Below are positions 35,607-48,314 of a stretch of 64,000 nt of DNA, piece by piece. The DNA comes from Zelopaecilomyces penicillatus (taxonomy: Eukaryota; Ascomycota; Sordariomycetes; Hypocreales; Pseudodiploosporaceae), in assembly GCA_005765155.1 (NCBI GenBank), contig VCCP01000001.1, positions 6,510,001-6,574,000 of the forward strand, written 5' to 3'. Each line of letters starts with the position of its first letter. The stretch's first letter is position 1. The notes beneath the pieces are model-generated. The model was not told the DNA's origin. It saw only the letters and a program-made list of their open reading frames with translations, and did not search any database. Both the position numbers and the translations under genes were made by a program.

Positions 35607-37740
35607 CTATGTAGTTTGCTTCTCTGGGCTACCCCTGAAAGCTAGAGAAGTGGATGGTGCGAGCGGTGAAATAGAGAGTTGGTTTTCAATGGCGTGGCTC
35701 ACGGCACCCATATTGATATCTCTCCCTCGATCCTTGTTATCCGAAGTAGGAGTAAGTGTGACCTCCGTCTCCTTTTTAGAAATGGTTTCATGGTTTGGGC
35801 TTGGCGCATCAGCCATATCCATCAGCTTGCCATCCGACTTATCTGTGCTCATTTTGCAATCCTTGTTATCGGGTTTTGGGAGTATATTTGATGCTTGGTC
35901 ATTCGGCGTTAGCACTCTCTTAAGAGTCGGTGCTGTAACTGCGAGCTTGACAATCAAGCTTCGGGGTTGATCATCTAAGTCATCATCCACCATGGCTTCA
36001 TCTTCATTGAAATCATCTTCTTCCTCTGATTCCTCGGGAATTTGGGCATCCGCATCGTCTTCATCATCTCCAAATTCGGCTTCACTCTCCTCATCCGAAT
36101 CCGCAGAAGCATTACGGTGCGATCCCGTCTTGGATTCTGTCCAGCCGTTTGCATCTTGGGTCACTGCTACGGATCTCCTTGGGCGTCCTGTTGGCCCAAC
36201 AGAGCTCTCTTTCTCGCCTTCCGGTGTATCGCCCTGAACACTGCCAGGAGCACTGTCTCCCATCGGCGCGTTAAGACGAGAAGGAGCTCTGATTTGCCGT
36301 CCACTCGATGTTGTTGTGACAGGGCCTGTCTCAGCAGGCGTGTTGGTACCAGTATTACGGGTTGAGTGCCGATGACCAGTGGAGTCTGAAAAAATATCTT
36401 CCTCATCAGAGAACGTGTACTTGATACGCTTGCCTCGTGTGCGACCCTCATACATAGAGAACCCTGGCTCAGGTCGTTTGAATTGCTCCTTTCGCATCTG
36501 TCGGTACTCCCTACGTTTGCGTTTCTAAGGAAAATGTCAGCAGACCGCAGAATAGGTTGGGAAAATAATCAAGACGAACATCATCACCGGCTTCAAAACG
36601 AGGCACAGCCTGTAGCATCTTCTGACTGAGCTTGGTGGCTTTCGGGCCACCGTCTTTGGTTTCAAGTTTATCGGCCAGCGCTTTTAATTCCTCGATAGAC
36701 CCAGCAACGCTCCACCAAGTCCGATTGGCTCCTGCCGGATTGCTTTCGCGGTATACACGAAAAGCCGTATCATCTTGTCCTTCTACCAAAAAGTAACGAC
36801 GCTTATCCGCATCAGAGCCCCAGGGTTGCACCGCTCGGGGTTGGTTTAAATCATCCTCGTGGCGGTTCTGCTTGTAGGATTGGTTAATGAGTCCCTTGAG
36901 CGTGTCGGACGATGCCATTGCCCATATAACGAGGATTCGGAGAAGTATAAGCTTGAATGTTGTTAGTCACTAAAGTGCATTGAATCATGTGAATCGGAGC
37001 GTACCCTTTCGGTCGGTGTCATCGAGTTGAAGGAAGCGCCGCCCGACAACGGATTTTTCTCTCCCCAAGAAGTAGGCCACTGGCCCCTATGGGATGTAAT
37101 CGCATCTTCGAGTGCGCGACCATAGTGTCCTGCCCTGTAAATCACAGTAATTAGCAAAATATAGCTTGTTTTGCTCGAATAGGTTAGAAATACTTGACAT
37201 CCTGCTTTCGGTTCAGTAGTAGTCCCAACACGGCACACAAAAAGTGTTCCACCCGATCTCCAGGTATGGGCTCAACGATGTCTCTCTCGATTTCTTGCGG
37301 CCCAAAATGCGCGAGTGATTTGGGAAATGCGTCGTTGAAGCGGCTTCTAAACATTACCAGAAACTGTGGCGGTCAGCAAAGCGCCTATGACGTTGGCACG
37401 CGACCTTTCGCGTCACGCCATGGTCGGAACGCGACAAGTAGCTTCAATCTGCCAACTACACCCTAAGATTGCTAAGATTGTGCGGCACGCGGAATAGACG
37501 TACTGGAATATCGGGATTATCGGCGAGAACATATTCGTGAGGCGGCGAGGGTGAACGCTTGCGTGGGGGCGGTGATGGCTCTCTAGGTGGTGGCTCTGAT
37601 AGCTTGGGGAAGAACTTTAGAATTCCACCCTTCGATTTGGAGGGACCTTCATCGCTCGATTCGTCTCGCTCGTCATCTGAGGGCACAGGCGACAACGAAG
37701 ACAAGGATGAAAGATCCGAAGAATCGTCATCTGTGGGCAT
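35607..37740 (-). CDS. WHIM/Rsf1-like chromatin-associated protein (608 aa)
   Basis: Five exons: 37740-37504, 37363-37194, 37134-37005, 36951-36580 and 36524-35607; introns of 140, 59, 53 and 55 nt, all joins in frame. Exon 1 is Ser/Asp-rich and Pro-rich. Exons 2-3 encode a helical module (FLVMFRSRFNDAFPKSLAHF, then VEHFLCAVLGLLLNRKQDVK) similar to DDT-type regions. Exons 3-4 give MTPTERLILLRILVIWAM, a WHIM1-like block, then RRYFLVEGQDDTAFRVYRE and TWWSVAGSIEELKALADKLE, resembling the WHIM2/Rsf1 'shape of ligand' segment. A basic patch KRKRREYRQMRKEQFKR follows, and the last 250 residues are acidic and disordered. This organisation suggests a subunit or reader of an ISWI-type remodelling complex. 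The domain calls come from pattern recognition and the function is inference. Confidence 0.8.
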
Positions 37741-39367
37741 TGTGGGCTTGTTGCAGATGAAAGGGTTTCGGTGGTGTGGAGGAGTTAAGTCCAGGCTGGT
37801 GCTTTCTTGAGCAGATGTGGATGCACTAATTAACCCACGCCGATGAGCCGCAAAACAGGCCAATGCTGATAGGCCGAGGAAACTTTCAGATAGGTTTGTA
37901 ACTAGTAATACAGGGTTTGATCGCAGCTTGGTGCAAGAATATACTCTTTGATTCTAATAAGATGTCTGAGACTTCGGCGCGCTCCTCCTACTCAATCTAA
38001 ACTCCACAGATCTAAACGGCAATACATCACAATCCCGCATGGTATTGAGCATCACACGAACTCTATACCAGCAAAAACCACAAAACATTTGAGGCTTGGC
38101 GTCGCCCACCAGAATTGTACTTACCCAACATATGCATGTTCAAACTCTTCAATGAATAGAGCCACATGAGACCAAAGCTTCGCCAGATTTTGGTTCAAGT
38201 GATGCATTTTCAAACATCGATAAAGGGATTCGGTGCCGTTTGGATGGCAATCGCATGATCATGTGGATGAAAGCCATTTCACAAGTGTTGCCGCTCATGA
38301 TGAAGGAATTACTTCGATTCCGTCCAGTAGTGTCTTTCAACGCTACTGTCTCCGTTCATTCGAATGCACAAGCAACGCTCCCATTTCCAACAAAGATGAA
38401 TAGTAATTCAGAGCGGAGTGGAAAGGTACGGGTGGAATATATCCATTGTAGAATATTTAGTTCTTGTCGCCTTGTATGGTATCCTGGTGGATTTTTAGTG
38501 TTATCCATCCCTGACATTTGACAATTTCGAGATAACGTGGGGTCCACTGTCAACAATTGGGTCTTGACAACCATCTCAAATCCATTTGCATAGCCAACAT
38601 TGTGAGAAAGTCCTGGGTGCGGCTGAAAGTTAAAAGGCACGACTAGTAATTTTGAGTGCCATGTGTTAATAACTGGTCGCATCATCAGTCCGCAGCTTTC
38701 AAATCCAATGCGGCTGCAGTCATTCCATCATAATGTGACGCCATGCTCAGTGTTGAGAGCATCCGACAAAGGCCCCTCAGCATTTGCTGCATCAGCTTAG
38801 ATCTTTGATCAGCAGTCACCACTCGGTGGACTGAGGTCAAGTAGTGAAATGCGAGAATTGTCCAAACAATCCAGGTAGGCGTGTATATGTGTTGATGCAA
38901 GATATTTCTCATCAAATAGAGATAGATCCATCAAAGTCCCAGATATAAGCGTTGCAAACAGTGAAGATTGGAGACGATGAACTCGGGGATTCACAATGTT
39001 TTTGTTGCTAGAGCTGTGCCAGACACGATCGCAAGACGCGAGGAGTAGCCATCTCAAGTGTGGGGAGTGCCAGGCCACAGCCACAGGCACTAGCACCCTA
39101 GCGCGGCAAAGAGGTACCTCTGGATGGCTGGGCTGCTGAGTCAGAGTGCCTGGGGTTTTTTTTCTATCACGTGGTCAGGGCTCCTCTTCTGTCTGGCTGG
39201 TGCTGCACACAAAAATTATCAGAAAGTCGCAAGCTAGGCCTTTTCGTTAAAACACCAAGCGGCCGGAGTCAGGTAAATATCCCCAATATCACGCCCCCAG
39301 GCGACAACTTGCTAATACAAGCTACCATAGCTACCCGATCTATTGCATCGATCGAAAACGAGTCGCA
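37741..39367. other. Divergent intergenic region, WHIM-like gene / uL2
   Basis: About 1.6 kb with no supportable gene. Frames at 38240-38521 and 38356-38685 have no recognisable domain. CACGTG at 39168-39173 lies about 195 nt upstream of the uL2 start. Confidence 0.5.
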
Positions 39368-40397
39368 ATGGGTAGAGTAATTCGCAACCAGCGAAAAGGC
39401 GCTGGGTCCATTTTCAGTCAGTGCCATCGAAAATTATCGCGATATTCGACACAGAGATACTAATGTTTTACAAATAGCTGCCAACCAGCGTCTCAGGAAG
39501 GCCCCGGCGAAGTTCCGCAGCCTCGATTTTGCTGAGCGTCATGGCTACGTACGAGGAATCGTAAAGGACATCATCCACGACCCTGGCAAGTTCCCGAAAG
39601 AGATATGGACCAAGTTGAAGTTATGGGACGAGGACTAACGATGGATTATGAGCACAGGTCGAGGTGCCCCTCTCGCCCAGGTCGTTTTCCGCCACCCCTA
39701 CAAGTTCAAGCAGGTGACTGAGACCTTCATCGCCAACGAGGGCATGTACACTGGACAGTTCATCTACGCTGGAAAGAAGGCCGCCCTGACTGTCGGCAAC
39801 GTTCTGCCCCTGGGTGAGATGCCCGAGGGTACCGTTGTCAGCAACGTGGAGGAGAAGATTGGTGACCGTGGAACCCTGGGTCGCACTTCCGGTGGCTACA
39901 TCACAGTCGTTGGCCACAACCCCGACGAGGGCAAGACCCGAATCAAGCTCCCCTCTGGTGCCAAGAAGGTCGTCCACTCCCGGTCTCGAGGCATGATCGG
40001 CATTGTTGCCGGTGGTGGTCGTACTGACAAGCCTCTCCTGAGTACGTACTCCCGCTGATATTGGAAGAGAAGTGAAATTTTTGCGAAGAATGTTGAAATC
40101 TAACTTTTCTGTTACAGAGGCTTCTCGTGCCAAGCATAAGTTCGCTGTCAAGCGTAACAACTGGCCCAAGACTCGTGGTGTTGCCATGAACCCTGTCGAC
40201 CATCCTCACGGTGGTGTAAGTAGCGCCAGTACATTGTGCGGATTATTTGAAGATGCTAATCAGCTGTGCAGGGTAACCATCAACATATTGGTAAGGCGTC
40301 CACTATTAATAGGTACGCTGTGCCAGGTCAAAAGGCGGGTCTTATTGCTGCGAGAAGAACGGGTCTGCTGCGTGGTACTCAAAAGACAAAGGAGTAA
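39368..40397 (+). CDS. 60S ribosomal protein uL2 (254 aa)
   Basis: Core large-subunit protein at the peptidyl-transferase centre and subunit interface. Five exons: 39368-39416, 39478-39585, 39658-40041, 40118-40215 and 40272-40397. Intron 2 (39586-39657, 72 nt) has a GC donor (GCAAGT) and AG acceptor. No GT alternative gives the conserved HDPGRGAPLAQVVFRHPYKF. The other introns are GT-AG (61, 76 and 56 nt). Conserved parts include MGRVIRNQRKGAGSIFTANQ, SRGMIGIVAGGGRTDKP, and the universal MNPVDHPHGGGNHQHIGK with the functionally important His. It ends RGTQKTKE. The length of 254 residues equals that of the yeast protein. Confidence 0.97.
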
Positions 40398-41063
40398 GAC
40401 GGCTAGGATTCATGGTCTCATTGGGATGGTGTTACAGTGGCTTGCTTACATCAATGGATGGTACTGCTGAGGGACGAGATATCGTAGCTCTGGAAGCAAG
40501 TATTATGACATTTCGTGCACACAAAACTGCGGGTCCACTTGAAATGTAAAGCATGGGTTGAATTGATTTGAAGATTTCAATATTCCCCAGGAAGTTCTTC
40601 AAAAGATGAAAAAAAAAATCGTGTATAGCGGCGCTGATTCCCAAATTCCACGATCTGTTCAAGTTGCAAAGCACTGGAATGACAGGCGTGTCGAATGGGG
40701 GCCAGACCACAGGATTGACAAAAATAACAATTGTAACATTCAAAGCCTACACAGCAACGTGTGTGATCTAGTGAATGTACCATATACCTTGTCGTGATTA
40801 CTACCACAACAAGGCCACTTCACACTTCCCAGAGGTACTACTAATGCTTTTTTGGTGTATTACTCGCACTCCCAAGATTGGTGACCCCACCACTGGCGTT
40901 GCATGACATATTTCTCATGTACCTCACAGCAAGCCCCGCCATTGCGCCCATCTCAGTCGAGGGTTAAAAAGGAAAAATCCCTCCACAGCTCCCCCCACCG
41001 TAATCTGTTATCACCTGCAACAACCCGACAGTTCAAGAAAGCTGATAACAATTTTCAAAAATC
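40398..41063. promoter_or_regulatory. Region between uL2 and adenosine kinase
   Basis: About 670 nt in tandem orientation: uL2 3' UTR followed by the adenosine kinase promoter. It includes an A8-9 run near 40606 and an AC-rich leader just before the start codon. No gene seen. Confidence 0.45.
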
Positions 41064-42489
41064 ATGGCTCCCGTTAAAGAATTCAGCTTGCTCTGCCTAG
41101 AGAACCCTCTGCTTGGTAAGTCTAACCAATCATCTTCCTGTGCCTATTGGCAGTACTCAACTGCACACACAAAACCACCTGCATTCTAGGAGGGGGAATC
41201 AACCCCGCCATAGTTACGCGGGGCTCCTTTTATAGAACAATTGAAGAAAGCATATGCTCACCACAACGACTGTGAACACAACAGATATCCAGGCTCAGGG
41301 TGATCAGGCTCTGCTTGACAAGTATGACCTCAAGGCCAACGATGCCATCCTCGCCGAGGAGAAACACATTCCTCTGTATGAGGACTTGCTCAACAACTAC
41401 GACGCCAAGCTTATTGCTGGCGGCGCTGCCCAGAACTCTGCCCGTGGAGCACAATACATCCTGCCGCCCAACAGCGTCGTCTACCTCGGCGGCGCTGGTG
41501 ATGACAAGTACTCCGCTATTCTTCACGATGCCGTCAAAGCTGCGGGCCTCCGCGTCGAGTACCGCGTTGACCCCAAGGAGAAGACTGGCCGCTGTGGTGC
41601 CATCATCACCGGCCACAATCGCAGCTTGTGCACCGACCTTGGCGCCGCCAACCACTATGATGTGGACCACCTGAAGAAGCCCGAAATCTGGCAGCTGGTC
41701 GAGAACGCTGATGTTTACTATATTGGAGGTTTCCACTTCACTGGTAAGAACTGCTTTACACGACTCATTATTGGATCCAGGCATGTTTGCTAACTAAAGA
41801 TCACCAGTCTGCCCACCTGCCATCATGGAGCTCGCTAAGCAGGCTGCCGAGCACAACAAGACTTTCGTTCTCTCCCTCTCTGCTCCCTTCATTCCTCAGT
41901 TCTTCAAGGAGGTCGTTGATGCCAGCGCCCCGTACTGGGACTACATCATCGGTAATGAGACTGAGGCGGCCGCCTACGCCGAGTCTCACGACCTTCCCTC
42001 CAAGGAGCCCAAGGATGTTTGCAAGCATTTGGCCAACCTGCCCAAGATTAACACCCAGCGAAAGCGAATTGCAATTGTTACCCAAGGCACTGACCCTACC
42101 TTGGTCGCTATCCAGGGCGAGAACACTATTCGAGAGTTCCCTGTCCATGCCATTGACCTGGCGCAGATCAACGACACCAACGGCGCTGGCGATGCCTTTG
42201 CCGGTGGCTTGTTGGCTGGCATTTTGGAGGGCAAGTCGCTGGAGACCAGCATTGACATGGGCCAGTGGCTCGCCAAACTAAGCATTCAGGAACTTGGTCC
42301 CTCGTAAGTTTTTATCCCACGTCCATTGAAAAGAAATGCCCCCTCCAACCCCTCCTTTCTCCACCATCAACGTCTCCCTAAAATGAAAAAAATGAAATCA
42401 CTACCCCCATGCCTCGCATAAATTTACTTTGGCTAATCTTCCCGCACAGATATCCCTTCCCCAAGCAAGTCTACACAGCATCATCGTAA
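41064..42489 (+). CDS. Adenosine kinase, PfkB family (348 aa)
   Basis: Phosphorylates adenosine to AMP, recycling adenosine released by S-adenosylhomocysteine hydrolysis. Four exons: 41064-41115, 41285-41743, 41808-42303 and 42450-42489; introns of 169, 64 and 146 nt. The first join gives LCLENPLLDIQAQGD. Substrate-binding KLIAGGAAQNSARGAQYIL and YLGGAGDDKY, and the PfkB C-terminal signature DTNGAGDAFAGG with the catalytic Asp, are intact. The last exon adds YPFPKQVYTASS, the usual tail. Without the last splice the protein stops exactly at the donor (TCGTAA), losing these residues. Length is typical. Confidence 0.97.
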
Positions 42490-43115
42490 GTTTTGGATAT
42501 AGGCTGCTCTGGCAGAGCCCTTCCAAGAAGTGAAAGTCACTTGGCGTTGAGTTGGTAAAACAAAATGGGAAAGCGGTTTCAACAACGGCGTTTTGCATCC
42601 ATAGGAGACCCCGGGGGTTGTGGCTCCCTTCGTATAGCGAATCGGTATCCTCCACGATCCGATTTTGTAACGTGCTCAGTTTATTCAATTTCATCTCGGC
42701 TGCTTTGCCGTGCAAAAAAAGGAAAAATTCCCAGTGTGATCAGCCATGCATTGAACATCTGACCTGATCTGTCAGTCGCCGTCAAAGTGACAGCCGACCC
42801 GCCTTGTCTTTCAATCAGCGTTCCCAGGCGAGGAAGTCACTGTTATCGTCTCTGCCATAACCGGGCGACCATTATCCAAGCTAAGCTTGTGTCAATTCCA
42901 ATTGCTAATCGTTCCGTCACTGTAGCTCAATGCGACGCTTATGCTGAGCATGTGAAAGACACTTGGTCGCCACCCAGTGCTGATTATCTGGTGAAAGCTA
43001 TTGGTGATGATATGACACTCGAATACAGCAAATCTGATGAGATTGATATTGCAAGACGGTTGGAAGTTTCCATGCAAATCCCAGAATATATGTGAGAGAC
43101 AATTGAACTCGATTT
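42490..43115. other. Convergent intergenic region, adenosine kinase / SMG7-like
   Basis: About 630 nt with the two 3' ends. A frame at 42787-43095 begins at GTG and has no recognisable domain. Confidence 0.45.
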
Positions 43116-46027
43116 CTATCTGGTGCCATGGTAAGCCGCCTTCAGGATGGCTTCATCATAATTCATGGTAGTTTCATCCATTTGAAAGTGCATTGAGGAA
43201 GGAGGCCCGTTATCGCGATTCGGGGTATCGTGACGTTGAGGGTGCCTAGACCCAGCAGCGCCATAGATGGCACCGTTCGCAGGGGTTCCTTGGTACAGGC
43301 TACTGGGGTGGGAGAAACTAGACACCGCTGAGGAGAATGGAGCAAGGTCTAGACCTCGAGGACCCCAAGGAGACATAGCGGGGCCGGGTTGGTGAGAAGC
43401 GACATGGTTTTGCGACCACTGGCTTAAATTTGACGTCCGTGGTGCACTGCTATTCGTGAAGGACTGTAGAAGTTGTTCTCTGTGCGCTTGTTCTGCAGAG
43501 CTACCTGATGGGCTAATCTCGCCTGAGATGTTGCGAGCAAAGGCAGCAGAAGCGGGGCGTCCTGGGGTCGCAAATGGATCGTCGAGGAGCCTCGCGGTCG
43601 CAACACGTGCAACTGGTGAGTAAGTTGCATTTTGCTGTCCGTTGAACGCCTCCTTGCCAGCAGATGAGGCAGAAGCCCTAGCCCCATGCGGGTTGGGTGT
43701 ATTAAACCAAGCCCAAGGTAATTGTTCAAACTTCCCTGACGGAATGGATCTTGTAGGGCTTGGCTCCAACTCTATGGCAGCAAAAACCTCATGCGCCGTG
43801 GCAGTGTGCATTCCATAGGATGATTCTTGGGGGGAGGCAGGTTGCTGTTGTGGCTGTGGCGTTGGCGGTTTCAAAAAGGGGGCAAGCATGTTGATTACGG
43901 TGTTATCAGCATCATCCGCATCACCAGAGAGCTCGTAATTGGAATCGTTCGTCAACTCTGCTGATAGCTTGCTCGTTTCGATTCCAGAAGTGTCTAGTGC
44001 TCGAGCCGCTTGGATGGTTGGTGCGGGCATTGGGTCGGGAGATCTTTCGGACTTTTCGTTTACTGGATTCTCCGGAACGGTATTGCTGTCCTCGAGCACC
44101 GCCATTGATTGAACAGGTAGTTGACTAGAGGGTGCTACAGACTGGAACTCAAAGACAAGGCGACTGTTCTCGACTTGATATGTCAAGGGCACAGCACAAT
44201 CCTCAGCCAAGAAATAGGCCGCGCGTAGAATGTCAAGAATCCTAGCAGCATTTTCGCCTGAAGAATCAAGGCGATGCCCGGGTTCTTGCAGATACGGCTT
44301 AAGCTTTCCGCCCTCACCATAGTAAAACCTGCATGCCTCCGGGACCTTATCATCGCTCAGTGGTCGTAATCCGAGCATCTCCAGATCCTCGACAAGTAGA
44401 TAAGGACATGTTGCTAGGTTTTCGCTTTTGTAAGTTTCAACACAAAGCAAAGTAAAGGTTCTGGCCAAGCCCTGAACCATCATGGGAATGAGGGTTCCAA
44501 AGACAGCCGTTGCCCCAAAGAGTTCATGACGATGCGTGCCAAGCCATATGCTATACATTCGCAGAACAGGAAGAAGATGCTCGATGGCAGAGGTTTTTTG
44601 TGTTGAGATTGGATCGCCAGAAAGATCCTCTCCATTATTGGAGAGCGCATTGCGAAGTTCGGTTTCCAAAACACCACAAAAGGTGAGAATGAACCTTGCG
44701 TTGAAACGCAGTGTGTACTGATAGAAGCGTGACGCCGCATCATCATCTTTATTTTCTACTGAAAGGTAAGGGGATGCATCGTATGAGGGAGGAAGATGGT
44801 GCATACCATTATATTTCAGGGAAGCTATATGATGTGCCGAGATATTCACCAGCGTCATTTTTAATAGTGTATTGGGCGAGGTAGCGCTCCGCGCGGCCAT
44901 CTCGAGTCGGTGCATGACTTCACCCTCTAGTTCTGACTGTTGTTGAAAAACCTCCCCTTTATAGAAGAGAGCGTGTAGTCGGACAAACCACATGGTAAAA
45001 GCATCCTGAGGCGCAGACGAGTTATGTCTGGGCTTTGTTGCTGCTGTTTGGGGAAGGTTAAGCGACTTAAATTCGGATTCCAAGTTAGGTTTGGCGTTAG
45101 GATGGGGGCTCTCAACAACCCAGGCACGATAGAAGTGATATACCACATCAAGATGATGCCCTTGATCAAGATTAATAATTCCCATCTGGTGAGATGCAAA
45201 GCCAGAATGTGGCTTGAGGTGTTGGGCAAGACTGTAGTAGGTAAGAGCAATTTCATACCCTGAGGACTTGCGTCTGGCTTGAGTCCGGTAACGTGCCAAA
45301 TCTCCCAAGCGGATTAAAGTAGAGTGGCAAGATGTCAAAACCATGGTGTGAAGTTCGGATGGGACAGGGCTAATTTTGTCTTCGGTGGTCATCTGCTCAA
45401 CATCGATTCCTTGGGCAACGCGTTTGAGTTCCTGCACATCATAGCGAGCAGCGAGACGTTGTATGTAGCCCTTGTAGAACTTCTGCGCAATGCGCAGGAA
45501 GTTATTGTATGATTTTTCCACTTTACGCTTTTCCACAGCATGGGAAGAATGCTTAAGCCTGCCCAAAATCCGACGGTATTCAGAGTTGATGGAGGTATGG
45601 ATGGTCCATAAGGCTTCCTCAGTATTTTCGGTAGTGGCAAATCCAAAATCGAGAAAGATAGCCTGCACACAAGCGAGCCGAAACCTGCAAACGGGCTTTG
45701 TTAACTTCTCGATTCAATGCTTGCATATCGTCATGGGGTGACATACTTCTCTAGGGTGCTGTCGACAGCCTCTAAATGTGAAACATCGACCCCGGAAGCA
45801 CCATTAGATTGCAGCTTTTCGAGCTGCTTCAACAAATGTTTGCGCAGCTTCAAGGCATTACTAGATATTTAGTGTTAGCTTGGGGGAGTTTTAGCCAAAA
45901 CGCAATAGATGGGCTTGGATAAGGTCTGTCTCAGCCGCTGCCTTGTACAAAACTGGCTGCGTATGTGTTCATAAACAGGGCTCACTCACTGCCATGCCTG
46001 GCTCGCTTGAGGCGCAGAGGATGCCAT
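43116..46027 (-). CDS. EST1/SMG7-like protein (906 aa)
   Basis: Members of this family act in nonsense-mediated mRNA decay (SMG5/6/7, yeast Ebs1) or telomerase recruitment (Est1). Three exons: 46027-45990, 45860-45747 and 45684-43116; introns of 129 and 62 nt. Splicing gives MASSAPQASQAWHNALKLRK, LEKFRLACVQAIFLDFGFAT and the N-terminal 14-3-3-like helical domain. The EST1 DNA/RNA-binding block is at about residues 190-260 (ALTYYSLAQHLKPHSGFASH, GIINLDQGHHLDVVYHFYRA). From about residue 560 the protein is Ser/Pro/Gln-rich and disordered. No PIN domain follows, which separates it from SMG6. SMG7/Ebs1-like is the best fit, but orthology among Est1, Ebs1 and SMG7 cannot be settled here. The gene may have a long leader, since a promoter of 1.4 kb separates it from the next start. 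Confidence 0.88.
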
Positions 46028-47474
46028 GTCGTGAATGGCAAGAAGCGTTCGGCAGACGAAGGGATAGATAGAGTCTGCTACTGGCGCAACGAGGGCGAAA
46101 GATAGGTCCGGAGGAAGCCTCAGCTACACAGACGACTCATACTCTCCAAAACCCAAATCGCGAAGGTCCAGACAGTCCATAACTCGATGTCGCGTCGGAT
46201 CGGGAGAGCTGGTACCGGACTCGGCTTGCGGAAATCGAAGCGTCGGCCGGGGGGCAACTCATTTGGGAGAGAAAAATGACTCCGAGGGAGAGGTGAGAGA
46301 GACAGAGAAACAAATACTTGGTTGAGAATGCGCTTGCTCACTGGCGGTTTGTCCCGTGACGGAATGCGACAGGACGTGAACGATTGCAGGTAGAAAGTTA
46401 AGAATCTGTTGAACCCCTCAAGGTCGCCCAGTGCTGGAAATTCTTCGGCTGGCTTTGTTGACGACAGCGCCACACCCTGGATGCGGCCACTCAGAGTCAA
46501 CAATGCAGCGATATTCACGTAAGCGATAAGAAATTTGCTTCGTGAGTAATACTTTGTAAATGCAGTATACTACGAGCTGTCTGCACGAGAAAACTTAACC
46601 TCTACCAACATGCCTGTAACATGGTAGTACCTTTCAATCACAGTCAGCCTTCAGGTGAACATGGCGCTCACATTGTGTAGAGTTTTCGTGTGCACATTGT
46701 TCACAGACATGGAGATAATGATGAACAATAACTACAACAAAGGCACATAACACATAGTTTGTTGATTCATAGATTACATGACGGCAGGAAAGCAAATCTC
46801 AGAAGACGCCCGACTGAACTATGTACCTCAAGTGGGCATAAATCCCAGGTTGTGTTTGCGGTTCGGAAGGCTTTGGTTATTATTGAATGACGTTTTTGTT
46901 CATCAACAGTGATGTATAAAGATGCCGGGCTCTCTGGAAGATATTACAGTACCACAGTAGGTACCTACTTAGGAGGTACCTTACCTATAGTAGCGAGCAG
47001 CAAAAGCTGGCAAGGCTGAGTATTGCCTTGCAGAGTCACAACCAGTGTTGGTGGGGTTCAGAGGGGGGTCAGGCGGTAACCACCCACTCAAATGCTGTAG
47101 CAGCAAAAGCTGCCTGAGCTTCATCCCCCACCGCCACTCTCCCATCTCGCACTGAGTCGCAGATTACACTAAGTCGCAGATTACACTACTGCTCTGCTTG
47201 GCCTGCTTGATTTAGAGTGTATTATTGTTTTATCACTCCCCTTCTCCGCCGACCAGACGTCCCGCTTGGCAGAAAGTACGAACCACATCTTGCAATAGTC
47301 CTAGAGTGGCTGGTTGATTGACAACCCAACCTCGACACCGACGCTTCCTGCTACATCCTTCCCCTGCGCCGCCCACGCCGTCCTCCATTTCCACGTCCTC
47401 GAGCTCCCCAGCGCGTTGGTAGCCCCCAAGTTAAAGTAATTTCTTGCCCCACTCACCAAGCTCACCGTATTAAG
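46028..47474. promoter_or_regulatory. Divergent intergenic region, SMG7-like / ZNF511-like
   Basis: About 1.45 kb. A minus frame at 46120-46518 (132 codons) is probably leader. The middle (46955-46990) has clustered GGTACC and TAGGTACC motifs. A perfect 17-nt tandem duplication lies at 47155-47188. The ZNF511-proximal part is C-rich leader. Confidence 0.5.
47155..47188. repeat. Perfect 17-nt tandem duplication
   Basis: AGTCGCAGATTACACTA occurs twice without spacer (47155-47171 and 47172-47188), about 290 nt upstream of the ZNF511-like start. Probably a recent replication-slippage duplication. Confidence 0.9.
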
Positions 47475-48314
47475 ATGAAGCGCTCACGAGAGCCGGAAGA
47501 GCATCTAGACGTCAACTCCCAACCAGGGGATGCCGAACGGTTTACGGCCTCTGACGTTGATCCCCGACCGGTTTCCAAAATCACCGAATTAGACTCAGCT
47601 ATTGCTGACGAGGAAGACGAATTTGCAATGAGATGCTCACTCCCTCCCCACAGAGAACCTTTGAAGTTCCGGTTCTACAGTGATTACGAGGCACATTACA
47701 GCACGTTCCACACGAATCGATGTCTTGAATGTCGGAAGAACTTCCCCACAGACTACCTCCTTGGCGTTCATATCGAAGAATGCCATGACCCTTTAGCAAG
47801 AGTTGCAAGGGACAAGGGTGAGCACACGGTAAGCCATTCTGTTTTTGCTACCTCATTAATCGGTTTTGGCTTGGGGTGACTTCCGTTTGACACTGTACTA
47901 CAGTATTCATGCTTTGTAGAGGGATGCGAGCGCAAGTGTATGACCCCTCAGAAGCGGCGTTTGCATTTAATCGACAAACACATGTACCCGAAAAACTTCT
48001 TTTTTGCCGTCACAAAGGATGGTATTGATGGGCGGCGGTCTCTCTTATCCGAAGGGGGCCACCAACGTCGTAGGTCTTCAACGAGTGCCGCTCAGGTAAA
48101 ACAGTCGAGGCGTCGAGCAAGCACCCTGGAAGGGGAAACGTCACCGCAAGCAGCCAAATCAAACCCTCCAGCTGAACTGGGGGCTGCCAAGAATGATGTG
48201 ACAGCAAAAGCGGATGCTGATATGTCGGAACTCACGGGTGCTTTCTCGGCTTTACAATTCGTTCCTCAAAGTGTGCGGTTTGGTCGCGGACGTGCAGGGT
48301 TTGCGAAGAGATGA
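47475..48314 (+). CDS. ZNF511-like C2H2 zinc-finger protein (254 aa)
   Basis: Two exons, 47475-47828 and 47904-48314, with a 75-nt intron (donor GTAAGC, acceptor CTACAG). An acidic N-terminus is followed by YEAHYSTFHTNRCLECRKNF and LLGVHIEECHD, the first C2H2 finger. The join creates KGEHTYSCFVEGCERKCMTP, and KRRLHLIDKHMYPKNFFF completes a second finger. This arrangement, with a Tyr-Pro-x-Asn-Phe-Phe block after the last His, is that of ZNF511 homologues. The C-terminal third is basic, Ser/Arg-rich and disordered, ending VRFGRGRAGFAKR. Molecular function is not established for the family; nucleic-acid binding is inferred. Confidence 0.88.

Noticed and set aside
42787..43095. 102-codon plus frame between adenosine kinase and SMG7-like
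   Set aside because: Starts at GTG, lies between two convergent 3' ends and has no similarity I can name.
46120..46518. 132-codon minus frame upstream of the SMG7-like gene
   Set aside because: It ends before the true ATG, is not in a splice-compatible conserved context and has no domain; more likely leader sequence.
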